Shown here piece by piece: positions 1-8,248 of a stretch of 64,000 nucleotides of DNA; within the stretch, counting starts at the first letter, position 1, and each line of letters opens with the position of its first letter. A program made the position numbers and the translations under genes. This DNA is from Acetobacteroides hydrogenigenes (GTDB lineage: Bacteria; Bacteroidota; Bacteroidia; Bacteroidales; ZOR0009): the NCBI RefSeq assembly GCF_004340205.1, contig NZ_SLWB01000013.1, positions 1-64,000 of the forward strand, given 5' to 3'. The notes under the pieces were generated by a model. It was given only the letters and a program-made list of their open reading frames with translations. It searched no databases and was not told the origin of the DNA.

Positions 1-32
1 TGCTTCGCCGTGAGCCTTCTTTTGGGTTGTTA

Positions 33-63
33 CAAAAGTAGAATAAACAAAAAAAACAGCAAA
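33..63 (-). promoter_or_regulatory. Bacteroidota-type promoter firing out of the left edge
   Basis: On the minus strand TTTG (60-63), a 19-nt spacer and TACTTTTG (33-40) match the Bacteroidota -33/-7 pattern TTTG-N19-TAnnTTTG. It points left, so an unseen gene divergent from the cobalamin cluster probably starts beyond the window edge. Confidence 0.5.
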
Positions 64-80
64 ATAGACTTGGAATTTAT

Positions 81-118
81 CACAGAACCTCTGTGTCTCC
101 GTGTCTCTGTGTTTAATT
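81..118 (+). repeat. Dispersed CTGTGT-rich intergenic element, copy 1
   Basis: This short run iterates CTCTGTGT/CTCCGTGT words just ahead of the first gene. Similar runs occur at 1452-1480 and, reversed, at 13306-13345, so it belongs to a dispersed intergenic family. An upstream in-frame GTG at 101 lies inside it and is therefore not a convincing start for the cobalamin gene. Confidence 0.5.
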
Positions 119-148
119 TGTATTTTTCGTGATACTAAAAATAGAACC

Positions 149-1366
149 ATGCATCTAACCATCATAGGAATATCAGACGAGAGTACGCCCATTTTTAGCA
201 GCGAGGTAAAGGAGCGGCTAGTGGGCGATGGCGTACGCTTTGCCGGAGGCGAGCGGCACCGCGAGCTGGTTGAGGCGCAGCTTCCAGCCAACGCCTCTTG
301 GACAAACATAACCGTTCCGCTGGCTCCATTCCTTCAGGAGATGAGGGAGTATGATGGCGCATGGGGGGTGTTTGCCTCTGGCGATCCTCTTTTCTTTGGC
401 ATCGGAAATACGCTGCGTAGGGAGTTTCCTGATGCAACCGTAGAGGTATTTCCAACCTTTAACTCGCTGCAGCTGCTGGCGCATAAGCTGCTGCTACCCT
501 ACGGTACAGCCTCGGTGGTAACGCTTACAGGTAGGCCGTGGCAGGCGTTGGATAAGGCTTTAGTAGATAATCAAAAGCTGATTGCCGTGCTTACCGATAA
601 GGTAAAAACGCCTAGTACCATCGCCCAGCGGATGCTTACTTTTGGGTACGCCAACTACACAATGTATTTGGGCGAAAGGCTTGGTGGTAGCGAAGAACGG
701 GTTAGAGAGCTATCGTTGGAGGAGGCTTTAACGGCTGATTTTATCCACCCCAACTGCTTGTACCTGCAGCAGAATGTCACACGCCCTATTCGTCAGGGTA
801 TTCCCGATGGCGAGTTCCAAACGCTCGAAGGTCGGCCAAAGATGATGACCAAGATGGCCGTTAGGCTGGCATCGCTGGCGGCAATGGATATCCGTAACCG
901 TAGCGTGCTTTGGGACGTTGGTGCCTGTACGGGCAGCATCTCCATCGAGGCTAAGCTGATGAACCCGCTGCTTGATGTTCATGCCTTTGAGGTGCGTGAG
1001 GAGAGCGCAGCCATTGTTGCGGCCAATGCCCGTAGGTTTGGAGCGCCGCTTACCTACCATGGCGGCGATTTTGGAGGTGCAGATATCAGCGCAATTCCAA
1101 AACCCGATGCGGTGTTCCTAGGCGGCTATGGCGGGAAGATGGAGCAGCTACTCGACAGGGTTAACACCGTACTTGCGGATGGAGGCATTATAGGCTTTAA
1201 TGCCGTAAGCGATACCAGCCTTGGGCAGTTTGCCGCTTGGGCTGCGTCGAATGGCTACCAGCAGCAACCCTCATCAACCATAAAGGTAGACGAGCACAAT
1301 GCTATAAACGTGGTGGTGGTTTCTAAGAAGTTAAACGGAAGTTATACGGAGGTAGACGGAAGTTAA
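149..1366 (+). CDS. cbiET: Precorrin-6Y C5,15-methyltransferase (decarboxylating), CbiE-CbiT fusion
   Basis: Bifunctional corrin-ring enzyme (405 aa) that methylates C5 and C15 and removes the C12 acetate carboxyl in the anaerobic B12 pathway. The N-terminal half is a CbiE-type tetrapyrrole methylase with GDP-LFFG at residues 78-84. The C-terminal half is CbiT, with the SAM motif VGACTGSISIE near 257-267 (a Cys where many relatives have Gly). The ATG at 149 is preferred over the in-frame GTG at 101, because the extra 16 residues fall in repeat sequence and the family starts with a short strand like HLTIIGI. The last codons lie in a 34-bp direct repeat (1338-1371 and 1487-1520), so the tail NGSYTEVDGS looks like a repeat-derived addition. 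Two further fused cobalamin genes follow in the same direction. Confidence 0.9.
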   Translation: MHLTIIGISDESTPIFSSEVKERLVGDGVRFAGGERHRELVEAQLPANASWTNITVPLAPFLQEMREYDGAWGVFASGDPLFFGIGNTLRREFPDATVEVFPTFNSLQLLAHKLLLPYGTASVVTLTGRPWQALDKALVDNQKLIAVLTDKVKTPSTIAQRMLTFGYANYTMYLGERLGGSEERVRELSLEEALTADFIHPNCLYLQQNVTRPIRQGIPDGEFQTLEGRPKMMTKMAVRLASLAAMDIRNRSVLWDVGACTGSISIEAKLMNPLLDVHAFEVREESAAIVAANARRFGAPLTYHGGDFGGADISAIPKPDAVFLGGYGGKMEQLLDRVNTVLADGGIIGFNAVSDTSLGQFAAWAASNGYQQQPSSTIKVDEHNAINVVVVSKKLNGSYTEVDGS

Positions 1367-1640
1367 ACGGAGATGGACAGAATATAGAGAACTTAGAGAA
1401 GTCAGAGAAGTTAAAAGAATGGCTATCGCATATCTCACATCTAAAATCTAAATTTCTGTGTACTCTGTGTCTCTGTGTTGAAACCAGAAGTTATACGGAG
1501 GTAGACGGAAGTTAAACGGAAGTTAAACGGAAGTTACAAGAAGGCAGAGAAGTAAAAGAAGGCAGAGAAGTAAAAGAAGTTAGAGAAGGCAGAGAATGAT
1601 GGCTATCTCACATCTCATATCTCATATCGCAATACTAATA
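1338..1640 (+). repeat. Intergenic low-complexity repeat block with a 34-bp direct repeat
   Basis: The spacer between cbiET and cbiGF is built from iterated words. A 34-bp segment at 1338-1371 recurs exactly at 1487-1520. Around it are 11-bp units (ACGGAAGTTAA) and 9-bp units (AGAAGGCAG/AGAAGTAAA), plus CTGTGT words and CATATCTCA words. Part of this block (1387-1483) recurs reversed at 13306-13383. I see no gene or promoter in it. Confidence 0.75.
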
Positions 1641-1651
1641 AAAAAGATAAA

Positions 1652-3439
1652 ATGAACGCAATAGTAACCTATTCGGAGGCAGGAGCCGCACTAGCACAGC
1701 AGCTGGTGGAGCAGGGCTTTGCTGCCGATTTATATACCCCTAGTACCGTAGAGGTGCATGGTGCTGCCGCATTGGCCGAGCAGCTGTTTGCCAAGTATAG
1801 CGCCATTGTCTACATCGGCTCGTTGGGGATATGCGTAAGGGCGATTGCCCCCTCGATTCGGAGTAAGAAGAGCGATCCTGCAATAGTCAACATCGACGTA
1901 AATGGGCGCTACGTGCAGCCTGTTATTTCGGGACATGTGGGTGGTGCCAACGACTTGGCGCAAGAGCTGGCCAGACTGCTAGGTGCAACGCCAATTCTCA
2001 CTACTGTGAGCGACACTACCGAGCGTTGGTCGCTCGATATGTTCCCCAAGCAGTTTGGCTGGATGTTGGAGCCTACGCGAAATCTCACGCACCTAATGGC
2101 AGCCTTCGTAAATGGTAAGCCAACCGCGCTGCTGCTCGAGGTTCGCGACGAGGGTACGCTGACGCTGGAGAATAGCCTGCCTAACAATGTCACCGTTTTT
2201 TATAATCATAGCGAAATCGAAATTGCGAAGTACGAGGTGGTGATTGCCGTTACCCCTTTCGTAAGAGATTTGGGCGAGCGGGTGCTCTGCTTTCGTCCAA
2301 AGGTTTTGCATCTGGGAACGGGCAGCCAAAAGGGTATTTCGTCGGCTCCTTACGCTCAGCAGGTGGAGCAGCTGCTGTTGGAGAATGGTCTATCGCCGCT
2401 CTCTATAGCCTCCATTGGCTCGGTGGATATCAAAAAGGAGGAGCAGGCGTTTATCGATTTTGCTGATAGCCGCCATGTTCCTTTTGCTACCTTCACGAAG
2501 GAGGTGCTAAGCGCCTACGACGTTCCCAATCCATCGGAGCGTGTGGAGAGCGAGGTGGGTTGCAGCAGCGTTTCGGAGGCGGTTGCCATGCATCTATCTA
2601 AAAACAGCCTGCTTTTTGGTAAGGTTAAGGCCGAGGTCGACGGCAAGCACTTTACGCATTCGGTAGCCATCGATAGGAGGTTTGAACGTAAGGGCTTTGT
2701 GGAGATTGTGGGGGCTGGTCCGGGCGACCCGAACCTGGTTACCGTTAGGGGAAAGGAACTGCTTCAGGTGGCCGACCTTATTCTGTATGCCGGAAGCTTG
2801 GTGCCTAAGGAGCTAACCTACTACGCTAAAAAAGGCTGCTTGGTACGCAGCTCGGCCGATATGGACCTTCAGCAGCAGGTCGATTTAATGGAGGAGTACT
2901 ACCGTAAAGGGCTGCTTATTGTCCGCCTTCATACGGGCGACCCCTGCATCTATGGTGCCATACAGGAGCAGATGAGCCTGATGGACCAACGGGGTATGAG
3001 CTACCGTATAACGCCTGGGGTGTCCTCGTTTCAGGCGGCAGCGGCTGCACTACAATCGCAGTTTACCATACCAGAGGAGGTGCAAACCATCATCCTTACC
3101 CGTGGCGAAGGGCGTACGCCTGTACCCGAGCGCGAGCAGCTGCGTAACCTCGCCCGTTCGCAGAGTACCATGTGCATCTACCTAAGCGCCTCTTTGGCGG
3201 GTAAAATAGAGCAGGAGCTGCTGGAGCATTATCCACCCGAAACACCCGTAGCCGTATGCTATAAGCTAACATGGAAGGAAGAAAAGATATACCGATGTAC
3301 GCTCTCTACGCTGGAGCAAACGGTGAAGGAGAATAATCTGAGTATGACTACCCTCATTGTTGTTGGTAAGGCTATAGACAACCGTCAGGGCGAGTCGAAG
3401 CTATACGATAGAAACTTTTCTCACGCCTTTAGAAAATGA
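1652..3439 (+). CDS. cbiGF: Cobalt-precorrin-5A hydrolase / precorrin-4 C11-methyltransferase, CbiG-CbiF (CobM) fusion
   Basis: A 595-aa fusion of two consecutive steps of anaerobic corrin synthesis: CbiF (CobM) adds the C11 methyl, and CbiG opens the delta-lactone with loss of acetaldehyde. CbiG occupies about residues 1-345, with SLGICVRAIAP at 57-67, GHVGGAN at 94-100 and the C-terminal CbiG domain from LGTGSQKG at 221. CbiF begins near 348 with GAGPGDP at 354-360 and ends with a tetrapyrrole-methylase core containing HTGDPCIYGA. The pathway order is thus carried C-terminal then N-terminal. The stop overlaps the next start (ATGA at 3436-3439), which predicts translational coupling to cbiJD. 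Confidence 0.9.
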   Translation: MNAIVTYSEAGAALAQQLVEQGFAADLYTPSTVEVHGAAALAEQLFAKYSAIVYIGSLGICVRAIAPSIRSKKSDPAIVNIDVNGRYVQPVISGHVGGANDLAQELARLLGATPILTTVSDTTERWSLDMFPKQFGWMLEPTRNLTHLMAAFVNGKPTALLLEVRDEGTLTLENSLPNNVTVFYNHSEIEIAKYEVVIAVTPFVRDLGERVLCFRPKVLHLGTGSQKGISSAPYAQQVEQLLLENGLSPLSIASIGSVDIKKEEQAFIDFADSRHVPFATFTKEVLSAYDVPNPSERVESEVGCSSVSEAVAMHLSKNSLLFGKVKAEVDGKHFTHSVAIDRRFERKGFVEIVGAGPGDPNLVTVRGKELLQVADLILYAGSLVPKELTYYAKKGCLVRSSADMDLQQQVDLMEEYYRKGLLIVRLHTGDPCIYGAIQEQMSLMDQRGMSYRITPGVSSFQAAAAALQSQFTIPEEVQTIILTRGEGRTPVPEREQLRNLARSQSTMCIYLSASLAGKIEQELLEHYPPETPVAVCYKLTWKEEKIYRCTLSTLEQTVKENNLSMTTLIVVGKAIDNRQGESKLYDRNFSHAFRK

Positions 3440-5262
3440 TACTAGTCTTTGGAGGAACGACCGAAGGGAGGATGGTTGCCCAGCTTCTCGACATTCAGCA
3501 GATGGAGTTTTACTACTCCACCAAGCTGGGTTCGCAGCAGGATGTGCCCGGAAGGCATACTGCTGGAGCAATGAATGCCCAGCAGATTGTTGAGTTTTGT
3601 ACAGCGAATGGTATCCGTCTGCTGGTTGATGCTGCGCATCCCTTTGCGGTGCAGCTGCACGAGAATATTAGCCAAGCGGCAGCTTTGCTAGGCCTCAAGG
3701 TGGTTCGTGTAGAGCGTAGGTCGCCGGAGTACACTCTAGTCAATGTACGCTTTTTCGATTCGTGGCAAGGTATGGCAGAGACTGCATTGGAGGCTGGTGT
3801 AGAACCAATCCTTGCCCTAACTGGCGTGCAGACTATCGTTCCTTTAAAAGATTTATGGAGTAGCCGCAGGTGCTACTTTCGCATTCTCAATACCGTTCAG
3901 TCGGAACAGCTGGCTCGTGCTTCGGGTATTGCCAAGAGTTGGATAATTCAGGACTCCAATCCTGAGTCGGAGGAGGCGCTGATCGAGCTGGTGCGGAAAA
4001 CAGATGCGCAGGTTATCCTTACAAAGGATAGCGGCTATAGCGGCGGTCTAGAGGCTAAAATTGCCGTATCTCAGCAGCTAGAAGTGCCGTTATGGGTATT
4101 GAAACGTCCATCATTACCAGCGTTCGACTATGTGGTGTACGAGCGTAAGGAGCTGCTGATGCTGCTGCTAAGGCTGAAGAAAGAGCTACTGGTTACCGAA
4201 GAGCTAAGGGCCGGCTTTACAACTGGCACATGTGTTTGTGCTGCCGTTAAGGCCTGCATTATTGCATTGGAAGATGGCTCATTTCCAAACGATGTTACTG
4301 TTTATTTGGCTGATGGTACACCTGCTAGGTTCGCTATTTTTCCAAATAAATTGGATGATGATGTCGCTTCTTGCTCTGTAATCAAAGATGCAGGCGACGA
4401 CCCTGATGTAACTCACGCCAAAGAGGTGGGGTGTACCATTTACCGAAGGGAGGACGTAGGTGTTGAATTTAAACGTGGTGTGGGAATCGGTTTGGTAACG
4501 CTGCCCGGATTGCAGGTTGCCGTTGGCGAACCGGCCATAAACCCAGTACCACGAACGATGATTGCACAGGTGGTGGAGGAGATGGCGCAGCACTACTCCA
4601 TTGTAGGGGGATTTATGGTAGAGCCATTTGTTCCCGAAGGCGAGGAGCTAGCAATGCGGACCTTTAATGGACGGGTGGGAGTTGAAGGAGGCATTTCGAT
4701 ACTTGGTACTACGGGACGTGTTTTCCCCTATTCGGCTGAGGCCTTTATGGGTGCTATCCACCAGCAGGTAAGAGTGGCTCGGTCGTTGCGCTGCAACGAG
4801 CTGGTGGCTACATCCGGAAAACGTAGCGAGTCCACGTTAAAGCCGTTTTGCGAAGGTATTCCTGCCAATGCCTACATCCATTTTGGAAATTTTGTTGGAG
4901 AAACTATTAAGATTGCCGACGAAGAGGGTTTTGATCGGATAACCATTGGGATAATGCTAGGGAAAGCTGTTAAGCTGGCCGAAGGACATCTCGATACGCA
5001 TAGCCGTGAGGTGCTGCTCAATACCAATTTTTTAGTCGATATTGCCAAGAATTTGGGCTACAACAACCAAACCTTGGATAAGATAGAAGAACTAAAATTG
5101 GCAAATGCCATTACAGATATCATCCCATTTAACATCAACGAGCCCTTTTACCTCAGAATAACACAACTGTGCCATGGGGTATGCCAAAATACGACTAAAA
5201 AGGGGCTTCAAATACGATTAGCGCTTATTATGGACGAGAAGCGGATAATTCTGATGGAATAA
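3436..5262 (+). CDS. cbiJD: Precorrin-6A reductase / cobalt-precorrin-5B C1-methyltransferase, CbiJ(CobK)-CbiD fusion
   Basis: A 608-aa fusion. Residues 1 to about 250 are the NADH-type precorrin-6A reductase (MILVFGGTTEGR at the start, DAAHPFA at 65-71). Residues from about 257 are CbiD, the SAM-dependent C1-methyltransferase, with its hallmark AGFTTGTCVCAA at 259-270. These two steps are consecutive (C1 methylation, then ring reduction). It overlaps cbiGF by 4 nt. With cbiET, six enzymatic activities are carried by three polypeptides. No other cob/cbi gene (e.g. cbiC, cbiH, cbiL, cbiA, cbiP) is in the window, so the rest of the pathway lies elsewhere. No cobalamin riboswitch was recognised upstream. 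Confidence 0.9.
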   Translation: MILVFGGTTEGRMVAQLLDIQQMEFYYSTKLGSQQDVPGRHTAGAMNAQQIVEFCTANGIRLLVDAAHPFAVQLHENISQAAALLGLKVVRVERRSPEYTLVNVRFFDSWQGMAETALEAGVEPILALTGVQTIVPLKDLWSSRRCYFRILNTVQSEQLARASGIAKSWIIQDSNPESEEALIELVRKTDAQVILTKDSGYSGGLEAKIAVSQQLEVPLWVLKRPSLPAFDYVVYERKELLMLLLRLKKELLVTEELRAGFTTGTCVCAAVKACIIALEDGSFPNDVTVYLADGTPARFAIFPNKLDDDVASCSVIKDAGDDPDVTHAKEVGCTIYRREDVGVEFKRGVGIGLVTLPGLQVAVGEPAINPVPRTMIAQVVEEMAQHYSIVGGFMVEPFVPEGEELAMRTFNGRVGVEGGISILGTTGRVFPYSAEAFMGAIHQQVRVARSLRCNELVATSGKRSESTLKPFCEGIPANAYIHFGNFVGETIKIADEEGFDRITIGIMLGKAVKLAEGHLDTHSREVLLNTNFLVDIAKNLGYNNQTLDKIEELKLANAITDIIPFNINEPFYLRITQLCHGVCQNTTKKGLQIRLALIMDEKRIILME

Positions 5263-5384
5263 TAACACATTTGCTTCTGCTCGTTATTGTCTTTATAATT
5301 AGTAGGGTATATAGAGCTATCCCCACCATCTCCCTAAATTTCTTAGGAATGTTGGATAAGCCATTGATTTTTTACATACATTTG

Positions 5385-5402
5385 TTTCGTATTTAGACGA
5401 AA
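5385..5402. promoter_or_regulatory. Candidate ArsR operator: TTTCGT-N6-ACGAAA with adjoining -7 box
   Basis: A perfect 6-bp inverted repeat with a 6-bp spacer ends at the first base of the regulator's start codon and directly follows a -7 box TACATTTG (5377-5384). Transcription would start inside the repeat, so a bound repressor would block initiation. ArsR-type proteins bind inverted repeats of this layout and usually autoregulate. Assignment to this ArsR is inference. Confidence 0.55.
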
Positions 5403-5722
5403 TGGTAAATGCTATGCCAATAAAAGAGAAGTACTACACTGAGCAACAAGAAAAATTAGCAAGATACGGGAAAGCCCTATCGCACCCTGTACGCATTTTT
5501 GTACTAGACTATCTGGCAAACAACCTGCATAGGTGCTGCTACAGCGGCGATATGGCCGAGGAGCTGCCAATAGCCCGCTCGACGCTTTCGGAGCACCTAA
5601 AGGAGCTAAAAAATGCTGGGCTCATCCAAGGGGAGATCAATCCGCCCTACATAAAGTACTGCATCAATCGCGAGAGTTGGGAGGAGGCCAAGCAGCTGCT
5701 GGCCGAATTCTTTAAACGATAA
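5402..5722 (+). CDS. arsR: ArsR-family winged-helix metalloid/metal-responsive repressor
   Basis: A 106-aa winged helix-turn-helix protein with the ArsR hallmarks KALSHPVRIFVLDYL and a recognition helix in ARSTLSEHLKELKNAGLI. The adjacent pair CC in HRCCYSGDM sits where classical ArsR has its CVC metalloid ligands, which suggests thiol-based sensing of a trivalent metalloid. An alternative start at 5414 (MPIKEK) is possible, because the promoter and inverted repeat abut 5402. It heads a six-gene same-strand operon, and by family behaviour it would repress it until ligand binds. Confidence 0.85.
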   Translation: MVNAMPIKEKYYTEQQEKLARYGKALSHPVRIFVLDYLANNLHRCCYSGDMAEELPIARSTLSEHLKELKNAGLIQGEINPPYIKYCINRESWEEAKQLLAEFFKR

Positions 5723-5770
5723 AACGTAAACCAACAAGATCGGACTTTAACCGATTAAAAAAACAAGCGT

Positions 5771-6007
5771 ATGGATATTAAGATTCTGGGCACCGGATGC
5801 CCTAAGTGCAAGACACTTGAAAAGATCGCCCGTGAGGTGGTAGAGGAAAACGGCTATGAAGCAACCGTTACCAAAGTTACCGACATCGTTGAGATTATGA
5901 AGTATGGGGTAATGACCACCCCAGCCCTTGTGGTAAACGAGAAGGTTGAAATTAAGGGGCGCATACCATCGCACGATGAGGTAAAGGAGGTTTTAAAAAA
6001 GTACTAA
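5771..6007 (+). CDS. Small thioredoxin-like redox protein (TM0996/MTH895 type, CPKC)
   Basis: A 78-aa stand-alone thioredoxin-fold protein with an active-site CPKC at residues 10-13 and the cis-Pro segment MTTPALVVN. Small proteins of this kind commonly sit next to ArsR regulators and metalloid permeases, where they are thought to act as cytosolic thiol reductants or carriers. It starts 48 nt after arsR and is followed after 19 nt by another thioredoxin-fold gene. The exact substrate cannot be read from sequence. Confidence 0.8.
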   Translation: MDIKILGTGCPKCKTLEKIAREVVEENGYEATVTKVTDIVEIMKYGVMTTPALVVNEKVEIKGRIPSHDEVKEVLKKY

Positions 6008-6026
6008 ATCTAAAATAGACACGAAG

Positions 6027-6461
6027 ATGAAGCAAATTTTACTGCTGAGCATTACCCTGATGTTCGCTTTTGGCGGAATTACCGCTGAGGCAAAGAATCC
6101 TAAAAAAGCAACCACACCAACCAAGGTTGTTGCTGCCGAAAAGAAGGTAGAGGTCTACTACTTCCACTTCACCCGTCGCTGCAAAACCTGTATGGCCGTG
6201 GAGGCTAATGCTCAAAAGGCTGTTGAAACGCTATACGCTGATAAGGTGAAGCGAGGACTCTACACCTTTAAGGGACTGAACCTAGATGATGCCAGCACCG
6301 ATGCCATCGCCAAGAAGCTGGGCGTAGGCGGGCAAGCGCTGCTCGTTGTATCAGGAAAGAACAAGGTAGACATTACCAGCAAGGGCTTTATGAACGCCAA
6401 CGACCTCGAAAAGATGAAGGAAGAGGTTAAGAAGGCGGTTGATAATGTAACAAAGGGCTAG
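6027..6461 (+). CDS. Exported thioredoxin-like protein, resembling ArsF of aromatic-arsenical loci
   Basis: A 144-aa protein with a cleavable signal peptide (about residues 1-22, ending AEA), a Lys-rich linker, then a thioredoxin-like core whose active-site motif is RRCKTC (Cys52 and Cys55). Its neighbours and layout match the group annotated as nitrophenyl-compound nitroreductase subunit ArsF-like; that name comes from memory and is not demonstrated here. It is 5 nt ahead of the ArsG/CcdA-like membrane protein, so the two may form an envelope redox pair. A generic periplasmic thiol-disulfide protein is the alternative. Confidence 0.6.
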   Translation: MKQILLLSITLMFAFGGITAEAKNPKKATTPTKVVAAEKKVEVYYFHFTRRCKTCMAVEANAQKAVETLYADKVKRGLYTFKGLNLDDASTDAIAKKLGVGGQALLVVSGKNKVDITSKGFMNANDLEKMKEEVKKAVDNVTKG

Positions 6462-6466
6462 CAAAG

Positions 6467-7168
6467 ATGGAGTTTCTACAAGGCATACTCGATAGTACGC
6501 AGTACTCCTTTGTAACGGCATTGATACTAGGGCTGATGACCGCCATCAGCCCCTGCCCCTTGGCTACGAACATATCGGCCATAGGGTTCATCAGCCGCGA
6601 TATCGAAGACCGTAAGCGCGTGTTCCTAAACGGCGTTGTATATACGCTGGGGCGAGCTTTAAGCTATACCGGATTGGCAGTGGTTCTTTACTTTGGTGCA
6701 AGCCAAATGAACGTTTCCATGATTTTCCAAGGCTGGGGCGAGAAGCTGCTTGGGCCAGTCCTGATCATCATAGGGCTGTTTATGCTCGATGTTATCAAGC
6801 TGAGGTTGCCCGGTTTCTCGAGCCTTACCGAGCGATTGGGAGAAAAGGGAAAAGGAAGCTACCTGGGAACCCTACTGCTGGGAATGGTGTTTGCCCTAGC
6901 ATTTTGCCCATATAGCGGCGTGCTCTACTTTGCCATGCTGATACCGATGACGGTTTCGAGCGCAAGTGGGCTGTACCTGCCCGTCGTATTTGCCATCGCA
7001 ACGGGGCTTCCGGTAATTGTTTTTGCCTGGTTGTTGGCGTTTGCTGTTGGAAACGTAGGGAGCCTGTACAACCACATTAAAACCTTCGAGATATGGTTTA
7101 GACGGGTAGTTTCGGTGCTGTTTATACTTGTTGGCATCTACTACATCGTTGAAGCGTTCGTTTCGTAA
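6467..7168 (+). CDS. CcdA/DsbD-like membrane protein, ArsG-type arsenical efflux or thiol transporter
   Basis: A 233-aa polytopic membrane protein with about six hydrophobic segments and two intramembrane Cys-Pro motifs, SPCPLA (Cys30) and AFCPYSG (Cys147), which is the CcdA arrangement for moving electrons across the membrane. In arsenic loci a homologous group is called ArsG and linked to efflux of trivalent aromatic arsenicals. The upstream exported CxxC protein is a plausible partner. From sequence alone, electron transfer to that partner and metalloid export are both possible. Confidence 0.65.
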   Translation: MEFLQGILDSTQYSFVTALILGLMTAISPCPLATNISAIGFISRDIEDRKRVFLNGVVYTLGRALSYTGLAVVLYFGASQMNVSMIFQGWGEKLLGPVLIIIGLFMLDVIKLRLPGFSSLTERLGEKGKGSYLGTLLLGMVFALAFCPYSGVLYFAMLIPMTVSSASGLYLPVVFAIATGLPVIVFAWLLAFAVGNVGSLYNHIKTFEIWFRRVVSVLFILVGIYYIVEAFVS

Positions 7169-7222
7169 AAAAAATTTAGAAATGCATTTCGGGTTTGCTC
7201 GAAATACAAGGAGTGAATATTT

Positions 7223-8242
7223 ATGAGCTGGAATAAAAAAATAGTTATCCCAGTGGCATTGCTGCCCGTATGGTACTTAGTTTACCATAACCTGCAGCGC
7301 ATGGCCGACTGGGTTATTGACTCCCTGCTGGGAATGGAAAAGGGAGCACACCTGACCGAATCCCTGCGCTTTTTCATATTTGAGGTTCCCAAGGTGCTGA
7401 TGCTGCTTACGCTGATCATCTTTTTTGTTGGGATAGTAAGAACCTACTTTTCGCCCGAGCGCACCCGTAAGATGCTGGAAGGCAAATCGACCTTTACAGG
7501 AAATGTAATGGCCTCCCTCCTCGGAATTGTAACCCCTTTCTGCTCCTGCTCGGCCATACCGCTGTTTTTGGGCTTTGTAGAGTCGGGCGTACCGCTTGGG
7601 GTAACCTTCTCGTTCCTGATTGCGGCTCCTATGATAAACGAGGTGGCCGTAGTGCTACTCTTTGGGATGTTTGGCTGGAAGGTGGCGCTAATCTACGTGC
7701 TGACGGGGCTAACCATAGCCATTACTGCCGGATGGATTATCGGGAAGCTGAAGCTGGAAGGCTGGGTTCAGGAGTGGGTGTACCAAACCAAGCTGGGCAA
7801 TGGAGGCGAAGGCATCGAAAAGCACGGCCTATCGGAGCGCATCCGCTTTGGCTACGAGGCTGTTAAGGGAATTGTAGGTAAGGTTTGGATTTACGTTGTG
7901 CTGGGTATAGCGGTTGGCGCCGGAGCGCACGGGTATGTACCTGAGGATTTTATGGCCTCGTTGATGGGCAAATCGACCTGGTATAGCGTACCGCTATCCG
8001 TCCTTATCGGGGTCCCATTATACTCGAATGCGGCTGGGATTATCCCTATTGTATCGGTGCTTATAGAGAAGGGAGCCTCGTTGGGTACCGCGCTAGCGTT
8101 TATGATGGCGGTTATCGGGCTTTCGCTTCCCGAGGCCATCATCCTGAAAAAGGTGCTGAAGCTGCCGCTGATTCTGACCTTTATCGGTATAGTTGCCTTT
8201 GGTATTCTAATCGTTGGATACCTGTTTAACTTTATTTTTTAG
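7223..8242 (+). CDS. arsP: ArsP-type permease (DUF318 family)
   Basis: A 339-aa membrane protein with about eight hydrophobic stretches. It carries the family signature TPFCSCSAIPLF at residues 104-115 (Cys107 and Cys109 as CSC), followed by VPLGVTFSFLIAAPMINE. ArsP members export trivalent methylated or aromatic arsenicals, and the paired Cys are expected to bind the metalloid. A rare good Shine-Dalgarno AAGGAG (7209-7214) precedes the ATG. The 54-nt gap from the previous gene holds a small hairpin (ATTTCG...CGAAAT, 7186-7205). Other DUF318 members are linked to divalent metals, so the substrate is inferred from context. Confidence 0.75.
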   Translation: MSWNKKIVIPVALLPVWYLVYHNLQRMADWVIDSLLGMEKGAHLTESLRFFIFEVPKVLMLLTLIIFFVGIVRTYFSPERTRKMLEGKSTFTGNVMASLLGIVTPFCSCSAIPLFLGFVESGVPLGVTFSFLIAAPMINEVAVVLLFGMFGWKVALIYVLTGLTIAITAGWIIGKLKLEGWVQEWVYQTKLGNGGEGIEKHGLSERIRFGYEAVKGIVGKVWIYVVLGIAVGAGAHGYVPEDFMASLMGKSTWYSVPLSVLIGVPLYSNAAGIIPIVSVLIEKGASLGTALAFMMAVIGLSLPEAIILKKVLKLPLILTFIGIVAFGILIVGYLFNFIF

Positions 8243-8248
8243 ATTCAG

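Noticed and set aside
1-1651. A cobalamin riboswitch ahead of the cbi genes
   Set aside because: No B12-box or conserved pairing was recognised in the visible upstream sequence.
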